Below are positions 22,947 to 31,727 of a DNA stretch of 64,000 bases, one piece after another. Position numbers and translations under genes: made by a program. The stretch is taken from the NCBI GenBank assembly GCA_017510785.1, contig JAFWMH010000001.1, forward strand, positions 37,470 to 101,469, in the 5' to 3' direction. The DNA comes from Atopobiaceae bacterium (GTDB lineage: Bacteria > Actinomycetota > Coriobacteriia > Coriobacteriales > Atopobiaceae). The notes under the pieces were generated by a model that did no database searches, was not told the DNA's origin, and saw only the letters and a program-made list of their open reading frames with translations. Positions within the stretch are counted from its first letter, which is position 1, and each line of letters opens with the position of its first letter.

Positions 22947-25538
22947 CTAGGCGACGAACGCCTTGGCGAAGGCCTGCGTCTGTCCGCGGTACGTCGCCGC
23001 GGGGGCCTTTCCGCCCTTCGGCACGAGGACCACCTGGACGGCCTCGGCGCGGCGGGACATGCCCGCGGTGCCGGCCTTGGCGCCGTTCTTGGCCCAGCCC
23101 ATCCAGCCGTAGCGCTGCGAGTGGACGCGGTACCACACGTCGTACTTCTTCGCCACCTCTCCGGTGAGCCGTATCTGGATAGCCTCGATGCGCCTCGACT
23201 GGCCGACGGTGCCGCTCGTGGCGCCGTCGGAGGCCCACTTGGGCTCCCAGCCCCTCCCCTGGAGGTGCGAGCGGTACTGGATGGAGCCCTTGACGGGGAA
23301 GCCCTTGGGCAGGCTGAGGGAGAGCGCCTCCATGCGCAGCGACTGGCCCGTGGTGCCGTAGAAGGCGGGGTCGGACCTCGTGGCCTGCCAGCCCGAGCCC
23401 TGCAGGTGGGCACGGCCGGAGGTGGTCGCCGCGACGATCCTGAAGGTCGTCTTGACGGTGCCGGCGTAGTTGCCCCTGCCCGTCGCGGTGACGGTCGCGG
23501 TGCCCGCCTTGACGTTGCTCTTGTAGGAGTAGCTGAAGTCCGTGCCGGCCCTGAGCGCCTTGGAGCCGCTCTTCACCGCCGGCTTCGGGGCTATCGCCTT
23601 GCCGGCGAACGCCTGGTCCGCCACCTTGGCGATGCTCGTGAGCTTGGCCTTGGCGATGGCGAACTTCTGCGTCGCTGCAGCGGGCAGCTGGTAGTTGGCA
23701 TTGCCGAGCTTGGTGGCCGTAGCCGTGTAGCTGCCGGCATTCGTCTTCGCGCCGCCCACGGTAACGGCACACGCGTCACCAGCGACTAGGTTGATCACAC
23801 TCGCCGCAGGCTTGTGGCTCTTGCCGTCGTAGGTGAAGGAGGTGTCCTTCCAAGAGAGCTTCGCCTCGCGTGGGGCAACAGGTAGCTTAGCCACGCACTG
23901 GGCTGACTCGTAGGCCTCGCCGTCGGCAGGCGTGAACGTCACGGCGTACTCGGTCTGCCCACCATCGGATACGGAGGGCACAACGCCAGGATCCGCCCAC
24001 GAGAAGGTGCCGGGCACGACCTTGTCCGCGACCTTGGCCTCGCCCCCGGAGAGCGTGCTCTCGCCAAGCGTCTGGCCATAGGTCACGCCCGACGCCGTGG
24101 GCGTGGAGGTGACCTCCGGCGTGGCCTTGCCGATGACGAACTCCACGGCAGCGGTTGCGCCGCCGAAGCTCACCTCGGCGACGTAGGTGCCCGGAGCCAC
24201 CACATCGTTGGCGTCTACCTCTACGCCGCCGCAGCGATAGCATATGACGTGTTCGCCGGGGAAGGCAACCTCGCTGTAGCCCCCCTCAATTGTGGCAGCC
24301 TTGGGGGTGCCGTCGTAGGTAAGGTTGGCGGGCGCCAAGATCTTAAGCCCCAGGCCTTCGGTAACGTCGCACTCGCCCTCGGCCTTGCACTCCGCATTGA
24401 TGGTGTCACCCTCGGCGTTGTATGAGAAATTGTGGTTGTGGGCAGGGAACTCGACCCGCTTGAAGTCATTCAGGACCTGACCATTGTCGCTCGTCTCGAT
24501 GGCCTTCCTACCCTGCGTACCCTCCGTATCCTCCCAACCTGCGCCGACAACTGCGTTCTTCACGATCGCGCCATTATTGAAGGCACCCTCCTCACCCACG
24601 GCGACGAGGGAATCGATGCCATCCCCAACGAGCACCGAAGCATCGGAGTGCAGACCGTACGAAGAGCCGGTCGCCGTCACGGCGCCGCCGACGAAGGACA
24701 GCTCACCCTTAGCGAGGATGCCGATCGATCCCCCCTTCGCAGTGAGGCTACCCGTTCCTTCGATCTGCAACGCTCCATCGGAGTATATAGCAGAAGACTC
24801 TTTTGCAACATCCTGCGGGTCAACAGCCGCCGTGACGGCGTTCTCGCCATCGAGCTCGATTACCAGCGGGTCCCCACTGCCCCAGTAAATCGGAGCGGTA
24901 CATTCAGCACCCGAATGGCCCACTTCGTTGCACACGTAGCCGTTCAGGCTGAGTTTGGCGGGGGCGCCGTTCGCAGCAGGAACGAAACTCACCGTACCGT
25001 CGTCAAACACGTTGGAAGCGTTATCCTCAGTAACCCGGATACCTCCAACCCACAGGGGGTAGCCCTCATCAATCACAAGCTCAAGACGGTACTCAGCACC
25101 ATCCGCCCCACGATCCCAAACGAGCACGCTCTTGACGCCCTTTATCTTCTCCTGACCGGTGAGTCCTTTGCCACCGCCAATGCTGGCAGAGAAGGGATTA
25201 CCACTACCACTGCTACCCACCAAGAAATAGCCATAATTCGGACCGTTCCATTGTAATGAAAGGCTAAATGTATCTGGCCCATTTACACGTTGGAGGGTCG
25301 GATTTGCTTGATCTGTCGAGTCTATCCAACCACCGGAGCTTGGAAAATATAATGTATCTAAAAATGCATTCGCTGCGCTGTCATATCGGAAGATAGCCCC
25401 ATTCTGAATTGTAACGCTTGACGCCAACGCGTCCCTTATGCCGACGCCGGGGACCAGACCAGTCACCATGGCGAGGGCCACCACGAAGCCCAACGCAAGT
25501 CTAGCCAACCCCTTAGATTTCCGTTTCGTCCTTGTCAT
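22947..25538 (-). CDS. Secreted MBG-repeat protein with C-terminal ChW repeats
   Basis: The 863-residue protein starts with a signal peptide (MTRTKRKSKGLARLALGFVV, cleavage probably after DALA near residue 40). The ATG at 25538 has AAGGAGGGAG upstream. Residues about 40-380 are Gly/Ser-rich and unassigned. From about 400 there are MBG/YGX-type beta domains (LTYDG, VTYGQTLGESTLSGG, FTYDGKSHKPAA). The last 150 residues hold three ChW (hydrophobic-Trp) repeats, each with GW followed by G-TGQS-RMEA or a variant (SGWQ...GTTGQSLRMEA, RGWE...GTVGQSRRIEA, YGWM...GTAGMSRRAEA). There is no LPXTG motif, so wall attachment probably relies on the ChW repeats. A role in surface adhesion is inference. Confidence 0.88.
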   Translation of the reverse strand: MTRTKRKSKGLARLALGFVVALAMVTGLVPGVGIRDALASSVTIQNGAIFRYDSAANAFLDTLYFPSSGGWIDSTDQANPTLQRVNGPDTFSLSLQWNGPNYGYFLVGSSGSGNPFSASIGGGKGLTGQEKIKGVKSVLVWDRGADGAEYRLELVIDEGYPLWVGGIRVTEDNASNVFDDGTVSFVPAANGAPAKLSLNGYVCNEVGHSGAECTAPIYWGSGDPLVIELDGENAVTAAVDPQDVAKESSAIYSDGALQIEGTGSLTAKGGSIGILAKGELSFVGGAVTATGSSYGLHSDASVLVGDGIDSLVAVGEEGAFNNGAIVKNAVVGAGWEDTEGTQGRKAIETSDNGQVLNDFKRVEFPAHNHNFSYNAEGDTINAECKAEGECDVTEGLGLKILAPANLTYDGTPKAATIEGGYSEVAFPGEHVICYRCGGVEVDANDVVAPGTYVAEVSFGGATAAVEFVIGKATPEVTSTPTASGVTYGQTLGESTLSGGEAKVADKVVPGTFSWADPGVVPSVSDGGQTEYAVTFTPADGEAYESAQCVAKLPVAPREAKLSWKDTSFTYDGKSHKPAASVINLVAGDACAVTVGGAKTNAGSYTATATKLGNANYQLPAAATQKFAIAKAKLTSIAKVADQAFAGKAIAPKPAVKSGSKALRAGTDFSYSYKSNVKAGTATVTATGRGNYAGTVKTTFRIVAATTSGRAHLQGSGWQATRSDPAFYGTTGQSLRMEALSLSLPKGFPVKGSIQYRSHLQGRGWEPKWASDGATSGTVGQSRRIEAIQIRLTGEVAKKYDVWYRVHSQRYGWMGWAKNGAKAGTAGMSRRAEAVQVVLVPKGGKAPAATYRGQTQAFAKAFVA

Positions 25539-25646
25539 GAACTCCCTCCTTTTCCGCGAGCCACTTGCCCGCAACGAAGCAATGCTTACAGCCAATAACC
25601 TAACACCTGCGAACGTAACCTCGCGTCGCAAATCGGCAAAGCGCCT

Positions 25647-25759
25647 TTCTCTGCCCCTTGGTGCCGTGAGACGCCTCCGTTTGGCACAAACAACAAGGTT
25701 CGGCATCGGCAGGGCATGGCTGACCTTCTCTGCCCCTTGGTGCCGCGTGACGCTTCCGT
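25647..25759. repeat. 34 bp direct repeat upstream of the PfkB gene
   Basis: Copies at 25647-25680 and 25726-25759 (start TTCTCTGCCCCTTGGTGCCG) differ at a few bases. A 10 bp doublet (CTTCACCTACG) follows at 25763-25785. No gene is visible in 25539-25827. Confidence 0.75.
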
Positions 25760-25827
25760 CCCCTTCACCTACGCTTCACCTACGCTATAGTAAAGGACAA
25801 GGAACGACCACCCGAAAGCGAGGGAAC

Positions 25828-26778
25828 ATGGGTAACGGAATCGTTGTAATCGGAGCCACCTTTGTGGACATCAAAGGTCATCCATACGCCAAGTACATTC
25901 CCGAGGGCAGGAACGCCGGCAGGGTGTATCAAGTTCACGGCGGGGTAAGCCGCAACATCGCCGAAGACATCGCCAACGTGGAGCTGCGCCCGACCTTTTT
26001 AAGCGTGGTCGACCAAAGTGGCATTAGCACCGACGTTCTCGAAAAACTCAAGCAGCATCGTTGTAATACCCGCTACATTCGTCGAACCGACGATGGCTTG
26101 GGAACATGGCTGGCCATCTTCGACCATAAGGGCGACTTGGTCGCCTCCATCTCGAATCGGCCAAACCTCAGCGAACTCGAGGTCATTCTCGACGAGGAAG
26201 GGGACGAAATCTTCTCGCAGGCCGATAGCATCGCAGTGGAGATGGACCTCGAAGTGCCCATCCTCAAGCGCATTTTCGCCCTCGCCGAAAAGTATGGCAA
26301 GCGGATTTACGCCCCCGTCACTAATATGTCCATCGCGAGCGAGCGTCGCGATTTGCTCAGGAGGGTTGACTGCTTTGTGTGCAATCAGCAGGAGGCGGGA
26401 ATCCTTTTTTCCGAGGACTACGACGAGGCGACGCCCGAGGAAATGCGCCGTGCCCTCGTAGACAAAATCAAGCAGGCGCGCATTCGCAGCATGGTCGTAA
26501 CGCTCGGCCCAAACGGCTCCGTTTTTGCCGATGCGACGGGAGCGAGCGGCATATGTCCCGCGCAACGCGTTGGCGTGGTTGACACCACCGGCGCGGGCGA
26601 CTCGTTCTTCGCCGGAGTTACCATCGGCCTCACCTATGGTAAGAGCTTGGCGGAGGCGTGCGTAATCGGCACCCGCCTCGCCGCCTCGGTGGTCGCGACC
26701 CACGAGAACGTGTGTCCGCGCTTTCTGCCGGCCGAGTTCGGCATCGCCGTCGGGACGGATGGCGTGCCGGAGGCGTAA
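25828..26778 (+). CDS. PfkB-family carbohydrate or nucleoside kinase (pseudouridine kinase-like)
   Basis: The 316-residue protein has the PfkB N-terminal motif GGVSRNIAEDIANVE (about residues 38-52) and the ATP/anion-hole signature DTTGAGDSFFAG with catalytic Asp near residue 257. GG-(V)-RNIAE is the form seen in PsuK/YeiC pseudouridine kinases, but no pseudouridine glycosidase gene is adjacent, so the substrate is open. The ATG at 25828 has GCGAGGG upstream, a weak site; no better start exists in the long open frame above it. Confidence 0.85.
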   Translation: MGNGIVVIGATFVDIKGHPYAKYIPEGRNAGRVYQVHGGVSRNIAEDIANVELRPTFLSVVDQSGISTDVLEKLKQHRCNTRYIRRTDDGLGTWLAIFDHKGDLVASISNRPNLSELEVILDEEGDEIFSQADSIAVEMDLEVPILKRIFALAEKYGKRIYAPVTNMSIASERRDLLRRVDCFVCNQQEAGILFSEDYDEATPEEMRRALVDKIKQARIRSMVVTLGPNGSVFADATGASGICPAQRVGVVDTTGAGDSFFAGVTIGLTYGKSLAEACVIGTRLAASVVATHENVCPRFLPAEFGIAVGTDGVPEA

Positions 26779-26792
26779 GGAACGCAGCGCGT

Positions 26793-26849
26793 TGCCCGCC
26801 CGCCGGATTCGGCCTAGCCTTCGGGCCCGATGGCATACCAGGGGCGTGA
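26793..26849 (+). pseudogene. Duplicated 3' tail of a PfkB gene
   Basis: Directly after the kinase gene, another frame encodes CPPAGFGLAFGPDGIPGA and a stop. This mirrors the kinase C-terminus (LPAEFGIAVGTDGVPEA and stop). It looks like the end of a second kinase copy whose body has been deleted. Confidence 0.6.
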
Positions 26850-26990
26850 TGCTCGGGCGCTGGCGTTGCGCGTGTGCCGGGTCCGGCTTCGCAACTGACC
26901 GCGCGGCGGTTTTGTCTGCTAGACCATGTACCGCATTATGGACAAGTCTCCATTCGGCCTCTTCGGGTACTTGCATGTGAATGCAAATTG

Positions 26991-27027
26991 AATAAAAGAA
27001 AACGAACCGCATAGCTGATGCGGTTCG
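26991..27027 (-). terminator. Intrinsic terminator after tRNA-Pro
   Basis: On the minus strand a perfect 10 bp stem (CGAACCGCAT and its complement, 27003-27012 and 27018-27027) with a 5-base loop is followed by GTTTTCTTTTATT. It lies 14 bases beyond the tRNA 3' end. Confidence 0.92.
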
Positions 27028-27040
27028 CTCATTTTAAAAG

Positions 27041-27117
27041 TGGTCGGGACGACTGGATTCGAACCAGCGGCCTCACGGTCCCGAACCGTGCGCGCTACCA
27101 AACTGCGCCACGTCCCG
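27041..27117 (-). tRNA. tRNA-Pro (anticodon CGG)
   Basis: The minus strand folds as a standard tRNA: acceptor stem CGGGACG with its complement CGTCCCG, the D-arm GGCGCAGTTTGGTAGCGC, an anticodon stem-loop with loop TTCGGGA (anticodon CGG, reading CCG), and a T-arm with GGTTCGAATCC. The discriminator A and an encoded CCA are present (27041-27044). Confidence 0.97.
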
Positions 27118-27438
27118 AAGCGCAATAATGGATATTACCACACCTTCTTGCCGTGCGCCAGTGTTTTCTCGCAGCTTTTTTCTCCAAAAGCCTAACCCCT
27201 CGCCCGTCTTTCGCCCCTCAGCTCATATTTCGGACGGACCCCGTTGACACACTTTCAAAATAGGGTGCCAACGCGACCACCTGTGCCCCGATTCTTCGGA
27301 TATAGCGTCCCAAACGACACCCATTGTTGCTAATGGGTGCCAAACATGCCATTTGGCGTACGGTTTTGACACCAAAACGACCCAAACGGCACCCATAATT
27401 GAGGCGAGTCCAATCGCAATTGCTTTTATGACACAACC
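27118..27438. other. 321-base gap with degenerate GGCACCCAT repeats
   Basis: No gene is visible. An inverted pair GACACCCATT / AATGGGTGCC spans about 27328-27353, and related pieces (CCAAACGGCACCCAT near 27385, GGGTGCCAACG near 27267) recur with GACACC and CCAAA motifs. The end near 27118 should hold the tRNA promoter; TAATAT on the minus strand (about 27131-27136) is the best -10 candidate. Confidence 0.5.
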
Positions 27439-28404
27439 TTAGCAAAAGGATGCAGCCCGCACCCAAGAGTCCATGCCAAAACGCACGATGGCATCGTGCG
27501 CCACGGCATCGGCAGCGTCGATCGTGGCGCAAATGCCAAACACGCAGCTACCCGACCCGCACACCTGCGCACCGAGCACTTCCGGACGCGCTTCGAGCCA
27601 TCCAATGGCCTCACCCACCGCAGGCTGCAACCGACGCGCCGGTTCGCTCAGGTTGTTATACAACATCGCCGCAATGTCCTCCGCCGTCGCCACGCTCGAA
27701 CGAAGCAACTTGCGTAATGGCTCGGCATCGGCCGGCTCGCACGGACGTTCGTCGAACGCACGATACGCCGCAGGCGTGCTCACGCCCTCACCCGCGGGCC
27801 GCACAAGCACCACGGGTATTCTCTGCTGCAGCGGCGCAAACGTTTCGACCACCACGTCTCCACGACCTGTAAGAAACGCAGGCCGCGAATCTAGGAAAAA
27901 TGCCACGTCAGCACCAACCGAACGCGCCGCCTTGGCCACACGTTCGTCATGCGCATCAATATCCCATAGCCTGCACAGTGCTAGGAGGGTCGCCGCCGCA
28001 TCGGAGGAACCACCTCCCAGTCCCGCCTGGCTCGGAACACGTTTTCGCACCAAAATATCTACTTCAGGCGCACGGCCAAACGCTCGCGCCAGCTCAGTCG
28101 CTGCGCGCCACACGGTATTCTTCTCTTGGGGAATTTCGAGCGCCGGCTCGCAGCACACGCGCAGTTCTTGCCCGGGACACGCTCGAACCGTGACTTCGTC
28201 GGCCACGCCGAGGGCGTCAGGCGCTACGGCCGCATCGAGCGCACGGGACGCAGCAGCCGCGTCGAGCGCCACCATAACGGTATCGACACGATGATACCCA
28301 TCCTCGTCGGGACAGGGATATATGCCTAAGTGCAGGTTTATCTTTGCAGGAGCGAGCAGCGTTACCGACGGCACCGCATAACGGGAGCTTATTACCTCGC
28401 TCAT
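27439..28404 (-). CDS. ispE: 4-diphosphocytidyl-2-C-methyl-D-erythritol kinase
   Basis: This is the GHMP kinase of the non-mevalonate isoprenoid pathway; it phosphorylates CDP-methylerythritol. The 321 residues include the N-terminal APAKINLHLGI motif, the ATP loop VPSQAGLGGGSSDAAATL and the C-terminal GSGSCVFGI motif. The ATG at 28404 is chosen because GGAGGAG lies 8 bases upstream; GTG 28410 is too close to that site. It follows the Veg gene by 5 bases. Isoprenoid supply feeds undecaprenyl phosphate, the lipid used by the glycosylation genes at 50167-57540. Confidence 0.95.
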   Translation of the reverse strand: MSEVISSRYAVPSVTLLAPAKINLHLGIYPCPDEDGYHRVDTVMVALDAAAASRALDAAVAPDALGVADEVTVRACPGQELRVCCEPALEIPQEKNTVWRAATELARAFGRAPEVDILVRKRVPSQAGLGGGSSDAAATLLALCRLWDIDAHDERVAKAARSVGADVAFFLDSRPAFLTGRGDVVVETFAPLQQRIPVVLVRPAGEGVSTPAAYRAFDERPCEPADAEPLRKLLRSSVATAEDIAAMLYNNLSEPARRLQPAVGEAIGWLEARPEVLGAQVCGSGSCVFGICATIDAADAVAHDAIVRFGMDSWVRAASFC

Positions 28405-28409
28405 CGACA

Positions 28410-28727
28410 CTACTCCTCCGGCGTAAAGTCCAGCAGACGCTCGCCCGTCTCCACGTTGTAAATCTCCACAGTACCCGTAAGGACGTCCACGTACTGGTAC
28501 GATTGGCGCGCACGACGGCCCCGTCGCTCCTCGACCTCGACCACAAACAGGGAGGGATGCGCCACAACCACCGTTCCCGTACGTTCAATGATGCGCGACC
28601 GACCCATGTTGGCCCTCACCCTGATTCGTTGGTCCTTAAGGTCGGAAATCTCGGCACGTATTTGATCAACTCGGTTTACAGGCGGGACCTCATTATCCAT
28701 GTGCATCACGACTCTCTCTATGGGCAT
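28410..28727 (-). CDS. Veg family protein
   Basis: The 105-residue product has the Veg core: IRAEISDLKDQRIRVRANMG, then RSRIIERTGTVVVAHPSLFV, and a C-terminal extension. In Bacillus subtilis veg lies close upstream of ispE (with sspF between), and the two are close here too. Veg affects biofilm matrix genes in Bacillus; its biochemical action is unknown. Start options are 28727, 28706 and 28700, none with a strong ribosome site. The last begins MDNEVPPVNRVDQIR and is closest to the usual Veg length. Confidence 0.82.
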   Translation of the reverse strand: MPIERVVMHMDNEVPPVNRVDQIRAEISDLKDQRIRVRANMGRSRIIERTGTVVVAHPSLFVVEVEERRGRRARQSYQYVDVLTGTVEIYNVETGERLLDFTPEE

Positions 28728-28754
28728 AGGTTCGCTATAGTTGCATACTGTGCG

Positions 28755-28784
28755 ATATTACCAGACCTCGCCCCCCGATTACAA
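28755..28784 (-). promoter_or_regulatory. Promoter of the veg-ispE operon
   Basis: On the minus strand TTGTAA (28779-28784), an 18-base spacer and TAATAT (28755-28760) lie 28 bases before the first start codon. Confidence 0.55.
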
Positions 28785-28813
28785 GTTACCGCGCGCGAAC
28801 GGCTCTTGGAATC

Positions 28814-28905
28814 CGGACAAAAACGACTTGTGCAACTGAAAGCGTTGCACAAGTCGTTTTTGTCCGATTACGTCCCATACGATTTGCACAGGTCGATATT
28901 CCGTT
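28814..28905. repeat. Perfect 23 bp hairpin plus TTGCACAGGTCGA half-copy
   Basis: Arms 28814-28836 and 28844-28866 (inner part ACTTGTGCAAC / GTTGCACAAGT) are perfectly complementary around the loop TGAAAGC. GATTTGCACAGGTCGA follows at 28881. The same TGAAAG-looped hairpin recurs at 59386. It lies between nagB and veg and could end transcription, though both neighbours are minus-strand genes and the hairpin is upstream of veg. Confidence 0.88.
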
Positions 28906-29013
28906 CGATCGCGCCCCGAGAGCTCGTCGCACCTACAACAAGTTCTCAAGATGCGTCTCGACAGGTCGCATCCTCTTTAGTCAATCGCCTCTGCTAGATC
29001 GGCCCACGACCCA

Positions 29014-29742
29014 CTACTTGCAAAGGCTGAGCGCCGCCTCGTCGGCAACCACGAAGCAATCAGCGTGAAGCTGCAGAATCGAAGCCGTGCACTGCGGGCT
29101 CACCGGACCATAAATCATGTCGTACACCGCCTGGGCCTTGTCGGCGCCCGATGCGGCAATAAGGATCGTCTTGGCGCTCATGATGTTCTGCACGCCCATC
29201 GAGTACGCCTTGCGAGGCACATCGTCGATGCTATCGAACAAACGGCTGTTCGCCTGAATGGTGCTCTCGGCGAGCTCAACGCAATGCGTGCCCTTGCTAA
29301 AGGAGTCACCTGGCTCGTTAAAGCCCACATGACCGTTACGTCCGATGCCCAAAAGCTGCAAATCGAGCGGACCGGCAGCGGCCATAAGCTCGTCATAAGC
29401 TGCGCAGGCGGCCTCGGCGTCGAGGTTCGAGCCGTCGGGCACGTGCGTCTTGGCCTTGTCGATGTTGATGTGATTAAAGAACGTGTCGTTCATGAAGTAA
29501 CGATAGCTCTGCGGATCGTCCGGTCCCAGGCCCAAATACTCGTCGAGGTTATAGGTGCTCACCTCGCTGAAGTCCACGTCGCCCTTGTTGTACCACGCGA
29601 TGAGCTGCTTGTATGCACCAATGGGCGTCGTGCCCGTGGCAAGGCCAAGCTTTGCGTTCGGCTTCAGGATTACCTGTGCCGAAATGATGTTGGCCGTCTT
29701 ACGGCTCATGTCGTCGTAGTCTTTGCATCGAATAATGCGCAT
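29014..29742 (-). CDS. nagB: Glucosamine-6-phosphate deaminase
   Basis: This cytoplasmic enzyme converts glucosamine 6-phosphate to fructose 6-phosphate and ammonia. The 242 residues match NagB: LGLATGTTPIGAYKQL, the signature STYNLDEYLGL, and GIGRNGHVGFNEPG. The ATG at 29742 has AAGGAAAGG upstream; an overlapping out-of-frame ATG sits 5 bases earlier. It follows rdgB by 31 bases and is probably co-transcribed with it. No nagA is in the window. Confidence 0.95.
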   Translation of the reverse strand: MRIIRCKDYDDMSRKTANIISAQVILKPNAKLGLATGTTPIGAYKQLIAWYNKGDVDFSEVSTYNLDEYLGLGPDDPQSYRYFMNDTFFNHINIDKAKTHVPDGSNLDAEAACAAYDELMAAAGPLDLQLLGIGRNGHVGFNEPGDSFSKGTHCVELAESTIQANSRLFDSIDDVPRKAYSMGVQNIMSAKTILIAASGADKAQAVYDMIYGPVSPQCTASILQLHADCFVVADEAALSLCK

Positions 29743-29773
29743 GCCATGTCCTTTCCTTGCTGTTCCTCTTTGT

Positions 29774-30406
29774 TTACTTTGCCAATCTCTCCACCAAGTC
29801 GTCGAGCGCACGACGACGGTGGCTGATTGCGTTCTTTTCCTCCGGCGCAAGCTCGGCCATACGCTTGCCAAGGATATCTAACAACTCAAAAAGAGGGTCG
29901 TAGCCAAAGCCGTTGGTACCGCGCAAATCGTGCGCAATGCTCCCCTCGCAGTCGCCCTCGCCAACGAGAACTTCCTCGCCGTCCTCGTCGCGGGTAACCA
30001 GAACCACCGACGAGTGGAAGCGCGCCGTGCGTTCGTCCTCGGGCACACCCTCCATCTCGCGCAAAAGCTTTTGGTTGTTTGCGTCGTCATTGCCATGCTC
30101 GCCGGCCCACCTCGCCGAGAATACCCCCGGAGCGCCATCGAGCGCGTCCACCATCAGGCCAGAGTCGTCGGCGACGGCCATCGAAAGGCCGGTTTCGTCA
30201 AGCGCGGCACGGGCCTTTATGAGGGCATTCTCCGCAAACGTGTCGCCATCCTCGACGGGATCCTCAAAGTCGCCCAAATCGCCAAGCGCCACGAACTGCA
30301 TTCCCGCCATCGCAGGAGCTCCACTCAAAATGGCCTCAATCTCGACTAACTTGTGGGCGTTGCCCGTCGCAACAACAACGATGTTCTGTTTGCCCTTGTT
30401 TTCCAT
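29774..30406 (-). CDS. rdgB: XTP/dITP diphosphatase (RdgB/HAM1)
   Basis: This housecleaning enzyme hydrolyses non-canonical purine nucleotides such as XTP and dITP. The 210 residues have the N-terminal VVVATGNAHKLVEIEAIL, the substrate motif VADDSGLMVDALDGAPGVFS and the C-terminal GFGYDPLF and SHRRRALD. The ATG at 30406 has AAAGGACG upstream. rph lies upstream on the same strand; rph-rdgB neighbours are common in Gram-positive genomes. Confidence 0.95.
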   Translation of the reverse strand: MENKGKQNIVVVATGNAHKLVEIEAILSGAPAMAGMQFVALGDLGDFEDPVEDGDTFAENALIKARAALDETGLSMAVADDSGLMVDALDGAPGVFSARWAGEHGNDDANNQKLLREMEGVPEDERTARFHSSVVLVTRDEDGEEVLVGEGDCEGSIAHDLRGTNGFGYDPLFELLDILGKRMAELAPEEKNAISHRRRALDDLVERLAK

Positions 30407-30924
30407 ATGCCGTCCTTTCGTGCGTTCAGTCCCAGTATAAAACATATGGGGGTCACAAATGCGCGGAGTCTCATAAGAGAAAGGAGAGAAAGGCATTCTA
30501 AATCGCACGTACCCGAGGCCACAGGGGCGGACGGGGCAACAGGGGCGGACGGGGCAACAAGCGCGGACAAAGCCACAATCGCACCCGAGGCCACAAGCAC
30601 GGACAAAGACGAACCAAAGACGGACTTGTGTTAAGAATTCGTTGTGAAGCACCACCAGCCACAGTATTTATCGAAAGCATAGTAAAATACGACTTGCGCG
30701 ATTTGGGGAGCGTTTTGCTCGAACAGTCCTCATTCCCGTACTGGCGCCGTCTGCCCCTCCAGCCCGCGCCAGGTTTGACGATTCCTTTCGCCCGCGCCGA
30801 ATCGTTTAGGTCTTCTCACAGCATCACCCCGTAGTTCTCCAGGTCGCGCTCCTTCCCGGCGCCGCGAGGCAAACTTCAAAAGTTCGCCTCGCGGCCCTCG
30901 CCGATTCCACGGGCCTCGCCGATT
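30407..30924. other. 518-base gap with a tandem repeat
   Basis: No gene is visible. 30511-30613 is a tandem repeat; the rest has no clear signal apart from an AT-richer stretch at about 30640-30690 that might carry a promoter. Confidence 0.5.
30511..30613. repeat. Tandem repeat of GGGCGGACGGGGCAACA-type units
   Basis: Two exact 17-base units (start GGGGCGGACGGGGCAACA, from 30524) are followed by diverged ones (GCGCGGACAAAGCCACA). The flanking ACCCGAGGCCACA occurs twice (30511 and 30583). Confidence 0.8.
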
Positions 30925-31638
30925 CTATGCGGTTATCTGCTTTTGCAGCGCCACGAGCTGCGCAATGCCCGCCTGGCCCAAATCGAGAAGCTCGTCGAGC
31001 TGCGCCCGGTTGAAGGGCGTCTTCTCGCCCGTGCCCTGCACCTCAATGATGAGCCCTTCGGACGTTCCCACCAAGTTGAGGTCCACGTCGGCATTGCTGT
31101 CCTCGCCGTAGTCGAGGTCCAAGAGCGCACGACCTCCCACGACGCCCATCGAGACGGCCGCCACCTGACCAGTAAGGGGAATGCGCGCAAGTTCGCCTTT
31201 GCGCGCCAGCTCGCGCAGCGCATCGTGCAAAGCCACCCACGCACCGGTAACCGAGGCCGTCCGTGTGCCGCCGTCGGCCTGGATTACGTCGCAGTCCACG
31301 GTTATGGTTCGCTCGCCGAGCGCCCGCAGGTCCACCACCGTGCGAAGGCTGCGCCCCACAAGTCGCTCGATTTCCATGGAACGGCCCTTGCGCCCGCGAT
31401 ACTCCCGAGAACTGCGGCGGTTCGTCGACGCCGGAAGCATGGCGTACTCCGCCGTAACCCAGCCGGCACGCGATCCTTTGCGCCAGCGTGGCACGTCGTC
31501 CTCCACGGTCGCAGCGCACAAAACGCGCGTGTCGCCAAACTCCACCATGCACGACCCCGCGGCGTTTTTAAGGAACTCGCGCGTGAGTGTGACGGGCCGC
31601 ATTTCGTTGGCGGCGCGCCCATAGCTTCGTGTTGTCAT
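30925..31638 (-). CDS. rph: Ribonuclease PH
   Basis: This phosphate-dependent 3'-5' exoribonuclease trims tRNA precursors. The 237 residues include TRSYGRAANEMRPV at the start, GDTRVLCAATVEDDVP, the RNase PH signature with NRRSSREYRGRKGRSMEIER, and CDVIQADGGTRTASVTGA. The ATG at 31638 has GAAGGAGAG upstream. The N-terminal frame remains open to 31758 through a repeat, which I exclude. Confidence 0.95.
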   Translation of the reverse strand: MTTRSYGRAANEMRPVTLTREFLKNAAGSCMVEFGDTRVLCAATVEDDVPRWRKGSRAGWVTAEYAMLPASTNRRSSREYRGRKGRSMEIERLVGRSLRTVVDLRALGERTITVDCDVIQADGGTRTASVTGAWVALHDALRELARKGELARIPLTGQVAAVSMGVVGGRALLDLDYGEDSNADVDLNLVGTSEGLIIEVQGTGEKTPFNRAQLDELLDLGQAGIAQLVALQKQITA

Positions 31639-31661
31639 TTTCTCTCCTTCTTTGTTGTAAC

Positions 31662-31727
31662 ATGTGCCTCGCGTGCGCCTCGCACGTTCATCGCATGTGC
31701 TTCGCGTGCGCCTCGCACGTGTATCGC
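31662..31727. repeat. 33 bp perfect-length tandem repeat upstream of rph
   Basis: Units 31662-31694 and 31695-31727 (start ATGTGCCTCGCGTGCGCCTC) differ at three bases; a shorter CATGTGTATCGC array continues to about 31760. It lies in the rph leader region. Confidence 0.85.
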
